64,000 nt of DNA, from NCBI GenBank assembly GCA_963777165.1, contig CAVZPO010000009.1, positions 1-64,000 of the forward strand, in the 5' to 3' direction. A model generated the notes under the pieces. That model was not told where the DNA came from and did not search any database. It saw only the letters and a program-made list of their open reading frames with translations. This document shows, piece by piece, positions 25,131 to 33,693 of the stretch. A program made the translations under genes and the position numbers. Source of the stretch: DYJB01 sp963777165. Lineage in GTDB: Bacteria > Chloroflexota > Anaerolineae > Anaerolineales > E44-bin32. Each line of letters begins with the position of its first letter. The first letter of the stretch is position 1.

Positions 25131-25340
25131 ATGGCGACAGTGGTCCTACGTCCGAATGAGTTGCAAGACCAGCTGCTGCGGCGATTTCGGAAGAAGGTCG
25201 CCAAGAGCGGCATCCTGAGCACCTTCCGGCGCAAACGCTGGTTTGTGTCCAAGAGCGAGCTTCGGCGAATCGAGCGCAAGAAGGCCATCCGGCGCCTCAA
25301 GCGCCGTCAGCGCAAGCTGGCGCCGCGGGTCGAGAGTTAA
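25131..25340 (+). CDS. rpsU: 30S ribosomal protein bS21
   Basis: A 69-residue, very basic protein (VVLRPNELQDQLLRRFRKKV, RRKRWFVSKSELRRIERKKA), typical of bS21 on the 30S platform near the anti-Shine-Dalgarno. ATG 25131 follows GGGAGGGAGGTGATT, an unusually strong ribosome binding site. It lies between the S1-domain gene and infA, consistent with co-expression of initiation-related factors. Confidence 0.93.
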   Translation: MATVVLRPNELQDQLLRRFRKKVAKSGILSTFRRKRWFVSKSELRRIERKKAIRRLKRRQRKLAPRVES

Positions 25341-25385
25341 CCGGAAGAGAGAACGCGGTCGCGGGGTGTCCTCGCGGAGGATTGG

Positions 25386-25643
25386 ATGACGAAACAGCAG
25401 GACAAGGTTGAGGTAGAAGGGTTGATCGTCGAGGCGCTCCCGTCGACGCAGTTCCGCGTGAAGCTCGAGAACGGCATCACGGTCCTGGCCTACCTCTCCG
25501 GCAAGATGCGCAAGTACTACATCCGCATCCTGCTCGGTGACCGGGTGCGCGTCGAGCTCTCGCCCTACGACCTCACCCGCGGCCGTATCACCTACCGCTT
25601 CAAGAAGCGCGGCACCGAACCAGAAGAGGAAGTCGTCGCGTAG
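25386..25643 (+). CDS. infA: Translation initiation factor IF-1
   Basis: An 85-residue OB-fold protein with the IF-1 core VEGLIVEALPSTQFRVKLEN, LSGKMRKYYIRILLGDRVRV and DLTRGRITYRFK. IF-1 blocks the A site during initiation. The C terminus is extended by about ten acidic residues (TEPEEEVVA) relative to typical 72-residue IF-1. ATG 25386 follows GCGGAGG. An intrinsic terminator lies just after it. Confidence 0.95.
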   Translation: MTKQQDKVEVEGLIVEALPSTQFRVKLENGITVLAYLSGKMRKYYIRILLGDRVRVELSPYDLTRGRITYRFKKRGTEPEEEVVA

Positions 25644-25668
25644 TCAGGCTCCACCCGAAGTTCCGCAG

Positions 25669-25700
25669 CCGCCCTACAGTTCGTGGGGCGGTTTGCTTTT
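25669..25700 (+). terminator. Intrinsic terminator after infA, overlapping the prmA end
   Basis: CCGCCC (25669-25674) and GGGCGG (25686-25691) enclose an 11-base loop and are followed by TTTGCTTTT. It closes the S1-rpsU-infA transcript and overlaps the stop codon of convergent prmA. Confidence 0.7.
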
Positions 25701-26582
25701 CAAGATCAGGGCGCGCCATTCCCCCGCCTGGCGCTGCTCGAGGCGCTCGAGCCCGTGGTCGACACAGGTCGCTTCCAACCCCTCGGCCTGTTCGGCGAGC
25801 ACGCCGGCCAGGATGAGCACGCCGCCGGGCCGCACGGCGCCCGCCAGGCCGTGACGCGCCATCTCGTCCAGGACCGGGGCTAAGATGTTGGCCACCATCA
25901 GGTCCGCCGACGGGGCACGGGGCTCGAGCAGGTCGGGAAGGGAGCCGGCGCTGACGTCGATCTGCGCGGCGAGGCCGTTGCGTTCGGCGTTCTCCCTCGC
26001 GATCCGCACGGCGAGCGGATCGATGTCCAGCGCCCGCACGCGCCGCGCCCCGAGACGCGCGGCGGCAATGCTCAGGATGCCCGAGCCGCATCCAAGGTCG
26101 ATCACCTCGTCGCCCGGGCGTAGATAGTCTTCCAGCGCTGCCAGACAGAGCTGCGTGCTCGGGTGGGTGCCCGTCCCAAAAGCCATGCCAGGATCGAGCA
26201 CAATCGCCAGACGATCGTCATCCGGGGAAGGCAGCCAGGCCGGCAGGATCAGCAGCCGGCGACCGATGCGAATCGGGTGGTAGTGTTCCTTCCAGGCTTC
26301 GGCCCAGTCCTCTTCGGCAACGGCGCGGTAGGCAGGCGCCGGCATCGCGTGGATCATCCCAAGATGCCACAATCCGTGCTCCACGCTCGTCCGGCGCGAC
26401 TCCAGCATCTCGTCGGACGGCAGGTAGGCGCGGACAATCACGGGGGTGTCCGGAAGTGCGGCCTCGTCGCCCTCAAGCGCCGACTCGATCGCCACACCCC
26501 CCGTCGCGTGCCGGGCGAGCAAGTCGGCAACGGCCTCGGCCTGCTCGCCGTCGACCGTCAGACGGACCTCGAGCCACCTCAC
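25674..26582 (-). CDS. prmA: Ribosomal protein L11 methyltransferase
   Basis: A 302-residue SAM-dependent methyltransferase that trimethylates ribosomal protein uL11. Family signatures are FGTGTHPSTQLCL, the SAM motif IDLGCGSGILSIAAARLGA and the catalytic-loop VANILAPVL, with the N-terminal L11-binding part EVRLTVDGEQAEAVADLLA. GTG 26582 overlaps the dnaJ stop as GTGA, which indicates translational coupling and makes it the last gene of the hrcA heat-shock operon, an arrangement common in Firmicutes-like clusters. Confidence 0.95.
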   Translation of the reverse strand: MRWLEVRLTVDGEQAEAVADLLARHATGGVAIESALEGDEAALPDTPVIVRAYLPSDEMLESRRTSVEHGLWHLGMIHAMPAPAYRAVAEEDWAEAWKEHYHPIRIGRRLLILPAWLPSPDDDRLAIVLDPGMAFGTGTHPSTQLCLAALEDYLRPGDEVIDLGCGSGILSIAAARLGARRVRALDIDPLAVRIARENAERNGLAAQIDVSAGSLPDLLEPRAPSADLMVANILAPVLDEMARHGLAGAVRPGGVLILAGVLAEQAEGLEATCVDHGLERLEQRQAGEWRALILKSKPPHEL

Positions 26583-27697
26583 CCGGCCGATCCCCCGAAC
26601 AAATCTTTGAGCGAATCGAGAAAGCTCTTCTCTTGCGGCCGCGCTTCGCTGCCAAGGGTCGCCCCCAACTTCTCGAACAGCTCGCGTTGATCCTTGCTCA
26701 GCGTGCGCGGCACCTCGACCGAAAGCATGACCAGCTGGTCGCCGCGTCCGGTACGCCGTACATGCGGCACACCCTTGCCCTTCAATCGCAGGACGCGCCC
26801 GGCCTGGGTGCCGGACGGGACGGTTAGCTCTTCGTCCCCGTCCACCGTCGGCACGCTGATCTTGGCGCCCAGGGCTGCCTGGGCGATGTTGATGCTGACG
26901 TCGAGTAGGATGTCGTCCTCTCGCCGGCGGAAGAACCGGTGGGGCTTGACGTGCAGCACGAGGTATAGGTCACCGCGCGGGCCGCCGTTGATGCCCGGCT
27001 CGCCCTCGGCGCTCAGACGGATCTGCGTGCCGTCGTCCACCCCGGCCGGGATAGGGACGAGGCGCTTGACCTCGGCCCGCTGCTGCCCCGACCCGCGGCA
27101 GGCGCGGCACGGGGTGGCGACCGTTTCGCCGGCACCGCCGCACGTCGGGCAGGTGGAGACGTTGACCATCGAGCCGAGGAACGTCTGCCGCACCTGCCGC
27201 ACCTCGCCTGCGCCGTTGCAGGTCTTGCAGCGCACGGGCGTGGTGCCGGGCTCGGCGCCGGAACCGGCGCACGTCGGGCAGGTGTCCTGGCGGGCGAAGG
27301 CGATCTCCTTTTCCACCCCGAAGACCGATTCCTCAAATGCCAGGCTCAGGTCGTAGCGCAGGTCGGCGCCGCGGCGCGGCGAACGCCGCGAGCGTCGGCC
27401 GCCGCCCATGCCGAAGCCAAAGAACTGCTCGAAGATGTCGAAGGGGTTGAGGCCAAAGTCCGCCGGCATGCCCTGCACTCCGGCATGCCCGAAGCGGTCG
27501 TACGCCGCCCGACGCTCGTCATCCGACAGGACGGCGTAGGCCTCGTTGATCTCTTTGAAGCGCTCCTCGGCCTCCGTTTCCTTGTTGACATCCGGGTGAT
27601 ACTGCTTGGCCAGCCGGCGGTAGGCGCGCCGAAGGTCCTCGGACGAAGCATCGCGAGGCACCTCCAGCACCTGGTAGTAGTCGCGCTTCTCAGGCAT
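26579..27697 (-). CDS. dnaJ: Chaperone DnaJ (Hsp40)
   Basis: A 372-residue cochaperone. The J domain (residues 5-70) has the HPD motif in YHPDVNKETEAEERFKEINE; a Gly/Phe-rich region follows (FFGFGMGGGRR). The zinc centre has four CxxCxGxG repeats: CPTCAGSG, CKTCNGAG, CPTCGGAG and CRACRGSG. The C-terminal substrate domain ends with a Ser/Lys-rich tail. DnaJ stimulates DnaK ATPase and delivers unfolded proteins. It lies directly downstream of dnaK and overlaps prmA by 4 bases. Confidence 0.97.
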   Translation of the reverse strand: MPEKRDYYQVLEVPRDASSEDLRRAYRRLAKQYHPDVNKETEAEERFKEINEAYAVLSDDERRAAYDRFGHAGVQGMPADFGLNPFDIFEQFFGFGMGGGRRSRRSPRRGADLRYDLSLAFEESVFGVEKEIAFARQDTCPTCAGSGAEPGTTPVRCKTCNGAGEVRQVRQTFLGSMVNVSTCPTCGGAGETVATPCRACRGSGQQRAEVKRLVPIPAGVDDGTQIRLSAEGEPGINGGPRGDLYLVLHVKPHRFFRRREDDILLDVSINIAQAALGAKISVPTVDGDEELTVPSGTQAGRVLRLKGKGVPHVRRTGRGDQLVMLSVEVPRTLSKDQRELFEKLGATLGSEARPQEKSFLDSLKDLFGGSAG

Positions 27698-27731
27698 GGG
27701 GGGGCGGCAGGCCGGGTGGCTCGATCGCCGG

Positions 27732-29633
27732 CTAGGTTTCCTTGAACTCGCCGTCGATCACGTCATCCCCGGGCTTGCGCCCCGGTCCAGGCGTCGTGCC
27801 GGCCGCAGGTCCGGCCGAATGCCCGGAGGGTGGCTGATCGGCCGACGATCCGATCTCCTGCATGACCTGCAGCAGCTCGTTGGTTGCCGTCCGGACGCGC
27901 TGGGCGTTCTCGGATTCGAGGGCGCCGCGGGTCGCCTGGATGCGTGTTTCGATCTTGGAGCGAATGTCCGCCGGCAGCTTGTCGCCGATATCGCGCAGCG
28001 CTTTCTCGGCCGCGTAGACCGCGTTCTCGGCCGCATTGCGCGCTTCGGCCATCTCGCGCCGGAGCACGTCCTCTGCACGATGCGTATCCGCCTCGCGGCG
28101 CATCTTCTCCACTTCGTCCTCCGACAGCCCGGAGGACGCCGTCAGTGTGATGTGCTGGCTGCGCCCGGTGGCCTTGTCGGTGGCGCTGACCTTGAGGATC
28201 CCGTCGGCATCGATGTCGAAGGTCACCTCGATCTGCGGCACGCCGCGGGGAGCGGGGGGGATGCCGTCGAGCTTGAACTTGCCCAGCGACTTGTTGTCGG
28301 CCGCCATCGGCCGCTCACCCTGCACGACGTGGATCTCCACCTCGCGCTGGTTGTCCGAGGCGGTCGAGAAGACCTGGCTCTTGCGCGTCGGCACGGTCGT
28401 ATTGCGTTCGATCAGCGCCGTGGCCACGCCGCCCAGCGTCTCAATCGAGAGCGACAGCGGCGTGACGTCCAGCAGCAGGATGTCCTTGACCTCGCCGCCG
28501 AGCACGCCGGCCTGGATCGCCGCGCCGACCGCCACGACCTCGTCCGGGTTGACACCCTTGTGCGGATCGCGACCAAAGATCTTGCGCACCGCATCCTGCA
28601 CCGCCGGCATGCGCGTCATCCCGCCCACCAACACCACTTCCTGGATTTCGGCCGGGCTCAGGCTGGCATCCTGCAGCGCCTGGCGGCACGGCCCGATCGA
28701 GCGCTCGATCAGATCGTCGGTCAGCTGCTCGAGCTTGGACCTCGAGAGCGTGAGGTTCAAGTGCTTGGGGCCTCCGGCGTCGGCGCTGATGAAGGGCAGG
28801 TTGATCTCCGTCTGCATCACCGTCGACAGTTCGATCTTGGCCTTCTCGGCGGCTTCCTTGAGACGCTGCAGCGCCTGCCGGTCGGAGCGCAGGTCGATGC
28901 CCGCCTCCTTGCGGAACTCGTCGGCCACCCAGTCGATCACGCGTTGGTCGAAGTCGTCTCCGCCCAGAAACGTGTCGCCGTTGGTCGCCTTGACCTCGAA
29001 CACGCCGTCGCCCACATCCAGAATCGAGATATCGAACGTCCCGCCCCCCAGGTCGTAGACGGCGATCGTCTGATCCTGCTTCTTGTCCATCCCGTAGGCC
29101 AGCGACGAGGCCGTCGGCTCGTTGATGATCCGCAGGACTTCCAGTCCGGCGATCTTGCCGGCGTCCTTCGTGGCGTTGCGCTGCGAGTCGTTGAAGTAGG
29201 CCGGGACGGTGATCACCGCCTGGGTGATCGCTTCGCCGGCGTACGCTTCGGCATCGGCCTTCAGCTTGGCCAAGATCATCGCCGAGACTTCGGGCGGCGA
29301 ATACTCGCGCCCGCCCATGTGCACGCGCACGTCGCCGTTCGGCGCGGCGCTGACTTTGTAGGGCACCAGCTCGAGCCCCTTCTGCACCTCGGGGTCGGAG
29401 TACTTGCGCCCCATGAAGCGTTTGATCGAGAAGATCGTGTTCTCGGGGTTGACGATCGCCTGACGCCGCGCCACCTGGCCGACCATTCGTTCCCCGCTCT
29501 TGGGGTTGACCGCCACGACCGACGGCACCAGCCGCCCGCCTTCCGAGGATGGGATCACCGTCGGCTCGCCGCCTTCCATGATCGCCACCACCGAGTTGGT
29601 CGTTCCCAGGTCAATGCCAATGATCCTGCCCAT
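27732..29633 (-). CDS. dnaK: Chaperone DnaK (Hsp70)
   Basis: A 633-residue Hsp70. It has the N-terminal ATPase signature IIGIDLGTTNSVVAIMEGG, the second signature DLGGGTFDISILDVGDGVFE and third VLVGGMTRMPAVQ, the substrate-binding domain beginning LLDVTPLSLSIETLGGV, and a C-terminal lid ending in an Asp/Glu-rich tail. It is essential to heat-shock folding with DnaJ and GrpE. It sits between grpE and dnaJ with short gaps and is controlled by the CIRCE element at 31411. The 669-codon open frame on the opposite strand is a codon-bias shadow. Confidence 0.98.
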   Translation of the reverse strand: MGRIIGIDLGTTNSVVAIMEGGEPTVIPSSEGGRLVPSVVAVNPKSGERMVGQVARRQAIVNPENTIFSIKRFMGRKYSDPEVQKGLELVPYKVSAAPNGDVRVHMGGREYSPPEVSAMILAKLKADAEAYAGEAITQAVITVPAYFNDSQRNATKDAGKIAGLEVLRIINEPTASSLAYGMDKKQDQTIAVYDLGGGTFDISILDVGDGVFEVKATNGDTFLGGDDFDQRVIDWVADEFRKEAGIDLRSDRQALQRLKEAAEKAKIELSTVMQTEINLPFISADAGGPKHLNLTLSRSKLEQLTDDLIERSIGPCRQALQDASLSPAEIQEVVLVGGMTRMPAVQDAVRKIFGRDPHKGVNPDEVVAVGAAIQAGVLGGEVKDILLLDVTPLSLSIETLGGVATALIERNTTVPTRKSQVFSTASDNQREVEIHVVQGERPMAADNKSLGKFKLDGIPPAPRGVPQIEVTFDIDADGILKVSATDKATGRSQHITLTASSGLSEDEVEKMRREADTHRAEDVLRREMAEARNAAENAVYAAEKALRDIGDKLPADIRSKIETRIQATRGALESENAQRVRTATNELLQVMQEIGSSADQPPSGHSAGPAAGTTPGPGRKPGDDVIDGEFKET

Positions 29634-29644
29634 GTGCCTGTCTC

Positions 29645-30315
29645 CTATTTCGCCACGCGGACCAAGGCGGGGCGAATGACGCGCTCGCCGATCCGGTATC
29701 CCTGATGGATGAGGCCAATGATCTGCCCTTCGGTGTGGTCCGGGCTGGGCTCATGCGAGACCGCCTCGTGCACGTTCGGGTCGAACATCTCCCCGGCCAC
29801 GGGAATCATCGGCCGGACGCCCTCGGCGTCGAGCACGGCCATCAACTTGCGCTGAATCATGTCGATCCCGGAAGCCCAGGCCGCCGCATCGCCGTCGGCG
29901 GGGCGGTCGCGCAGGGCGCGCTCCAGGTCGTCCAGGATGGTGACGAAATCCTGCAGCAAGTCCGCCACGACCCGGGCGCGGGACTCCTCCTGCTCGCGTT
30001 CGATGCGCTTCTTGTAGTTGGCGAATTCCGCCCGGGCGCGCTGCCAGCCGTCCAGGTATTCGGCCGCCTGCCCCTCAGCCGGTCCGCCTCGCTCGCCGAT
30101 CCATCCGGCGCTGCGGGTGCCTCGTCGGCCGCACGGCTGGCCGCTTCAACCTGCGGCGCGGTGCCTCCGGGCTCGAATCTCGCTTCGGCCGGCGCCTCGG
30201 CTGGCGCCTCGGCAGGCGCGCTCCACAAAGCACCCTCATCCGCTTCCGGATTCGGGTTCGGCTCGCCGGCCTCGTCGGGCGGCGTCTCTTGCTTCGAATG
30301 CTTGCGTCTGCTCAC
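29645..30315 (-). CDS. grpE: Nucleotide exchange factor GrpE, frameshifted
   Basis: GrpE releases ADP from DnaK. The N-terminal part (from GTG 30315, or GTG 30324) is an Ala/Pro/Glu-rich disordered tail. The frame then breaks in a G-run at about 30071. Restoring one G gives AEYLDGWQRARAEFANYKKR and RIEREQEESRARVVADLLQD, the coiled coil, followed by the intact C-terminal beta domain (GEMFDPNVHEAVSHEPS, GYRIGERVIRPALVRVAK). Corrected length is about 223 residues. An indel in an operon gene this central suggests a sequence error. Confidence 0.9.
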
Positions 30316-30364
30316 GAGCCTCACACTCCCCTCTCGTCCCCGATTACCCAGGGGCGGACGAGGT

Positions 30365-31396
30365 TTATCCGGCGTAGCTCTCGACCAGCAGGTCGCTCAT
30401 CAACCCGGCCACGTAGCGGACGGCCGAAATCGTGCGCCCGTAGGCCATGCGCGTCGGCCCCAGCACGCCCAGCGCGCCCGTGGCGTACCCTGGGGCGCCG
30501 TAGCGTGCCAAGATCATCGAGCAGTCCTTGAGCTCCTGCCAGGCGCCTTCTCCGCCGATCACCACCTGCACGCCGCCGACGTTCGGGCTCAGCGCCTTGG
30601 CCAGTACTTCCTCCAGGAAGCTGTGCTCCTCCAACAGCCGCAGCGCGCTGCGCGCCGTCGAGGCATCGGAAAACTCCGGCTGCGTCAGCACGTTGGCGAT
30701 GCCATCGTGGACGATCGCTCCGGCCGAGACGGCATCTGCCCGGGCGATGATCTCCGCCACCAGCCGGGTGACTTCCTGCTCGAGGTCGGACACGCGGCCG
30801 GCATGGGCCGAAACCGCTTGCGCGTCGTTGCCGTCGCACGAGCGGTTGATCGCCTCTGCCACCAGAGTCAGGCGCGCCTGGTCGAAGGTTTCGGCCAGGG
30901 TCAGCATCTGTTGACGGACCTCTCCGCCCTGCAGCACCAGGACCAGCAGGACCTGGCGCGCCTGGGTTGAGATCAATTCGAGATGTTTATAGATCGCTCG
31001 TTCGGCGTGAGGGGCAGTCACCACCGACGCCACACGCGAGTGCCGGGCCAGTACCGCCGCCGCGAGCCGCACCCATTCGTCGACATCGGCTCGCGCTTGG
31101 TGGAACTGGTGGCTGATCAGCCGCTTCTCTTCCGACGGCAGCTCGGTTTCCCGCAGCAGCCGCCGGACGAAGTAGCGATAACCTTCCTCGCTCGGCACAC
31201 GTCCGGCCGAGGTATGGGGCTGGCGGAGCAGGCCCTCCTCGGTCAGGGAAAGCATCTCGCTGCGCACCGTCGCCGGGCTGACGCCCAGGCTGTAGTGCTC
31301 CACGAGCGACTTTGAGCCGACCGGCTGCGCCGAGTCGATGTACTCGTGAATGATCAAGGCCAGGATCGTCTCCTGGCGTTCGGAAAGCTCAGGCAT
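30365..31396 (-). CDS. hrcA: Heat-inducible transcription repressor HrcA
   Basis: HrcA binds CIRCE and represses heat-shock genes; its folding depends on chaperonins. Residues 1-75 form a winged helix (LSERQETILALIIHEYIDSA, GVSPATVRSEMLSLTEEGLL, PHTSAGRVPSEEGYRYFV). The C terminus has the conserved GVLGPTRMAYGRTISAVRYV block. ATG 31396 is preferred because the earlier in-frame GTG lies inside CIRCE. It is the first gene of hrcA-grpE-dnaK-dnaJ-prmA and therefore autoregulated. Confidence 0.96.
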   Translation of the reverse strand: MPELSERQETILALIIHEYIDSAQPVGSKSLVEHYSLGVSPATVRSEMLSLTEEGLLRQPHTSAGRVPSEEGYRYFVRRLLRETELPSEEKRLISHQFHQARADVDEWVRLAAAVLARHSRVASVVTAPHAERAIYKHLELISTQARQVLLVLVLQGGEVRQQMLTLAETFDQARLTLVAEAINRSCDGNDAQAVSAHAGRVSDLEQEVTRLVAEIIARADAVSAGAIVHDGIANVLTQPEFSDASTARSALRLLEEHSFLEEVLAKALSPNVGGVQVVIGGEGAWQELKDCSMILARYGAPGYATGALGVLGPTRMAYGRTISAVRYVAGLMSDLLVESYAG

Positions 31397-31410
31397 CCGC
31401 CCTCGGGTTG

Positions 31411-31437
31411 TTGGCACTCACATGCTTAGAGTGCCAA
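31411..31437 (-). promoter_or_regulatory. CIRCE operator of the hrcA operon
   Basis: A perfect 9-9-9 inverted repeat: TTGGCACTC (31411-31419), a 9-base spacer and GAGTGCCAA (31429-31437). The consensus TTAGCACTC is changed at one base symmetrically in both arms. It lies between the hrcA promoter and start codon, where HrcA would block transcription. Confidence 0.96.
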
Positions 31438-31450
31438 CGCATTGGGTCGG

Positions 31451-31480
31451 ATGATACCATGCGGGGAAGAGCGGCGTCAA
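31451..31480 (-). promoter_or_regulatory. Promoter of the hrcA heat-shock operon
   Basis: On the minus strand, TTGACG (31480-31475), an 18-base spacer and TATCAT (31456-31451). The transcription start would fall near 31444, just before the CIRCE repeat. Confidence 0.75.
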
Positions 31481-32076
31481 GCGATGAGGGGTTTGTCTGG
31501 ATCGGTGCAGGTCTTGTTGGGCCACCTCCCACTCCGCCTCGGCTGCCGGATGCGGCTGCGGGCGTCAGAGACGTGACCGATGGTCCGACCTGGCCTGCGC
31601 CGCGATGGCGCGATCCTTCGATGCGTGCGCGATGATTGACATCCGGCGGAAGGGTGGGTTCCGAACGCACCTCGCCGCACCCGGCGCGTGCATACGTTCC
31701 CCGCTGGCCGGTTGGTGCGTCGCCCTGACCCGCCCGATCGCACGGTCCTCGTCCGACATTCGATCGTCGGCGCCACCCAGGTAGGCGCGCGGAACGCGTC
31801 GCGCATTGCCGAACGCGGACGCTGGACAATGCTGGTCGTAGGGCGCGCGCCGTTCTGCCGCGAAACCCCGGCCCGCCGGGTATGCCGACGTGCCGACGGG
31901 CTCGACGATACGGTTCTTCGCTTCTGACAGCGAGCCATTGCCACTCTGGGCGTACGACCGCTTCCTCTCGCGATGGTCCAGCAGAATGGCTCATTGAGCA
32001 CATCGGACATACCGCACTTGTCAGCCGGTGAGGGGCGCTTGTCGACGCGGCAGCGCACATCGTCACCCGCGGATGC
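31481..32076 (+). other. Intergenic stretch without a recognised gene
   Basis: About 600 bases between the divergent hrcA and thioredoxin promoters. Open frames on both strands are Arg/Ala/Pro-rich and carry no motif I recognise. No tRNA-like fold or repeat was seen. Confidence 0.5.
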
Positions 32077-32105
32077 TTGACAGTCTCCCGCGCGACGTTT
32101 AGCAT
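32077..32105 (+). promoter_or_regulatory. Promoter of the thioredoxin gene
   Basis: TTGACA (32077-32082), a 17-base spacer and TAGCAT (32100-32105). Transcription would start near 32112, about 30 bases before the ATG at 32143. Confidence 0.6.
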
Positions 32106-32142
32106 GAGGTGCGCCCGTTTCGCGCCCAGTACCGGAGTGTCC

Positions 32143-32478
32143 ATGGCCGCGATCGCGTCCACCAGCGACAGCACTTTCGAATCCGACGTCCTGCAGTCTG
32201 CCCTTCCGGTTGTAGTCGATTTCGGGGCGGAATGGTGCCATCCATGCAAGCAGCTCGACCCGATCGTCGAGGAGCTGGCGGATGAATGGCAGGGCAAGGT
32301 GCGCGTGCTGAAGCTGGACATCGACCAGAACGTAGCCACGACGATGAAGTTCGGCGTGATGGGGGTACCGACGCTGATCCTATTCGTCGGCGGCGAGGCG
32401 ATGGAACGTGTCTCTGGCTACCAGCCCAAGGGCAGAATCCTCGAGAAGCTCGCCGGGCACCTCCCGCCAGCGGGCTGA
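32143..32478 (+). CDS. trxA: Thioredoxin
   Basis: A 111-residue thioredoxin-fold disulfide reductase. The active site is WCHPC in FGAEWCHPCKQLDPIVEELA (about 28-47), and the cis-proline is in MGVPTLILFVGGE. The active site has His in place of the common Gly of WCGPC, which usually raises the redox potential; a reductase role is still likely. ATG 32143 gives normal length. It is probably monocistronic with the promoter at 32077. Confidence 0.9.
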   Translation: MAAIASTSDSTFESDVLQSALPVVVDFGAEWCHPCKQLDPIVEELADEWQGKVRVLKLDIDQNVATTMKFGVMGVPTLILFVGGEAMERVSGYQPKGRILEKLAGHLPPAG

Positions 32479-32654
32479 GACCCGCGCTTGAACCAGAATC
32501 CACCAGGTCGGCGGTCGCCCTTCATCTCCGTCACGCCGTCCTGGCCGTGTGCACCGCGGTCGACACACCCGCGCTCCTGCCTCCCGACCCGGCCGGCGGG
32601 CCTAATGATCTCGACCTGAGCTGGTGCCAGTCAAGCCGCACGCGGAGGCCTCGC

Positions 32655-33245
32655 ATGCTCCACTCGATCCCCCAGACCGTCCTCAATCGCATGAAGTGGC
32701 TCGAGGAGACCGACGCACGCGATCGCCTCGACGGCACTCCCAGGGCGGTTCGGTTGAAGCAGGTTGGGCCGGAGACGGGCAGATTCCTGGCCGTCCTGGC
32801 CTCCAGCGCGCCTGTTGGACGGTGGGTGGAGATCGGCACGAGCGGAGGCTACTCCGCGCTCTGGCTCAGCCTGGCGGCGCGGCAGGCCGGGGCCTCGCTT
32901 ACTACATTCGAGCTTGATCCTCACAAGGTCGCCCTGGCGCGGGAGACGTTTCGGCTGGCTGGTGTCGACGACGTGATCGAGGTCGTCCAGGCCGACGGGC
33001 TCCAGGCCCTGCAGGCCGTCGATCGGATCTCCTTCTGCTTCCTGGATGCAGAGAAGGACATCTACACCGCGTGCCATGCTCTGGCAATTCCACGCATGGT
33101 GCCGGGAGGATGGTTCCTCGCCGACAACGCAATCAGTCATCGGGAGGAGCTGGATGAATTCCTGCGCATGGCGCTCGAAGACCCTCGCACCGATGCGACG
33201 ATCGTTCCGGTCGGGAGGGGCGTGCTTCTCGCTCGAGTGCGCTGA
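32655..33245 (+). CDS. SAM-dependent O-methyltransferase (class I, catechol-type)
   Basis: A 196-residue methyltransferase. The SAM motif is VEIGTSGGYSALWLSLAARQ (about 57-76), followed by TTFELDPHKVALARETFRLA, AVDRISFCFLDAEKDIY (metal-binding Asp/Glu) and GGWFLADNAISH. These match the caffeoyl-CoA/catechol O-methyltransferase family; substrate unknown. ATG 32655 gives the full domain; the open frame upstream of it is Arg-rich and unrelated. Confidence 0.85.
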   Translation: MLHSIPQTVLNRMKWLEETDARDRLDGTPRAVRLKQVGPETGRFLAVLASSAPVGRWVEIGTSGGYSALWLSLAARQAGASLTTFELDPHKVALARETFRLAGVDDVIEVVQADGLQALQAVDRISFCFLDAEKDIYTACHALAIPRMVPGGWFLADNAISHREELDEFLRMALEDPRTDATIVPVGRGVLLARVR

Positions 33246-33380
33246 CCGCCGGAGATGCACCGCCACGTCAGAGGGGGTCTTCACACCCGTCGGGTAGCGG
33301 GGAGTGGCTCGGGTTCCTGGCGGTGGTGACGCGGTTCGCAGGCCGGCGTCGACTGAGGGCCAATTGATGCACGACAGGCT

Positions 33381-33640
33381 GTGACGAGGACGAGTTCGCG
33401 CCGCAACGACGGAACAGAGAGCGGCGAAGGGTGAGAAGCCGGCAGACCAACGGCGCCGATTGGACCTCCGAGGGCCTGCCTGGGCGCAGGAGCACCTGCC
33501 GGACACCGCCACCGTTACCGAGGCGGCGGCCATCGTCGGTGGCCGAGAGGGAGGGTGCGGGCGGTGTCCCGCAGCCTAGCCGGGGTGGCACCGCGGGCGG
33601 CTCGCTCGTCCTCATCGGGGAGGAGCGACTCTTGTTCCCT
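33381..33640 (+). promoter_or_regulatory. T-box leader of trpS with a TGG (Trp) specifier
   Basis: The T-box core GGGTGGCACCGCGGG lies at 33583-33597. A stem I can be drawn with GCGCCG (from 33398) pairing to CGGCGC (33451-33456). Between them are AGAGAGCGGCGAAGGGTGAG and AAGCCGG, resembling the stem I distal loops. Immediately after, GATTGGACC presents TGG at 33461-33463 followed by A, the expected specifier pattern for tRNA-Trp. Uncharged tRNA-Trp would switch on the downstream trpS. A clear U-run terminator was not found, so regulation could be transcriptional or translational. 5' and 3' limits are approximate. Confidence 0.88.
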
Positions 33641-33693
33641 CGGACGTGCCCGGCGGAACCTGGCCGCCTGCGGCCAAGGGCCTGGAGGAATGG

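Noticed and set aside
27696..29705. A 669-codon open frame on the plus strand opposite dnaK
   Set aside because: It is exactly antisense to a highly conserved Hsp70 gene, is His/Arg/Asp-rich and shows no motif. Long antisense frames are expected in GC-rich coding DNA.
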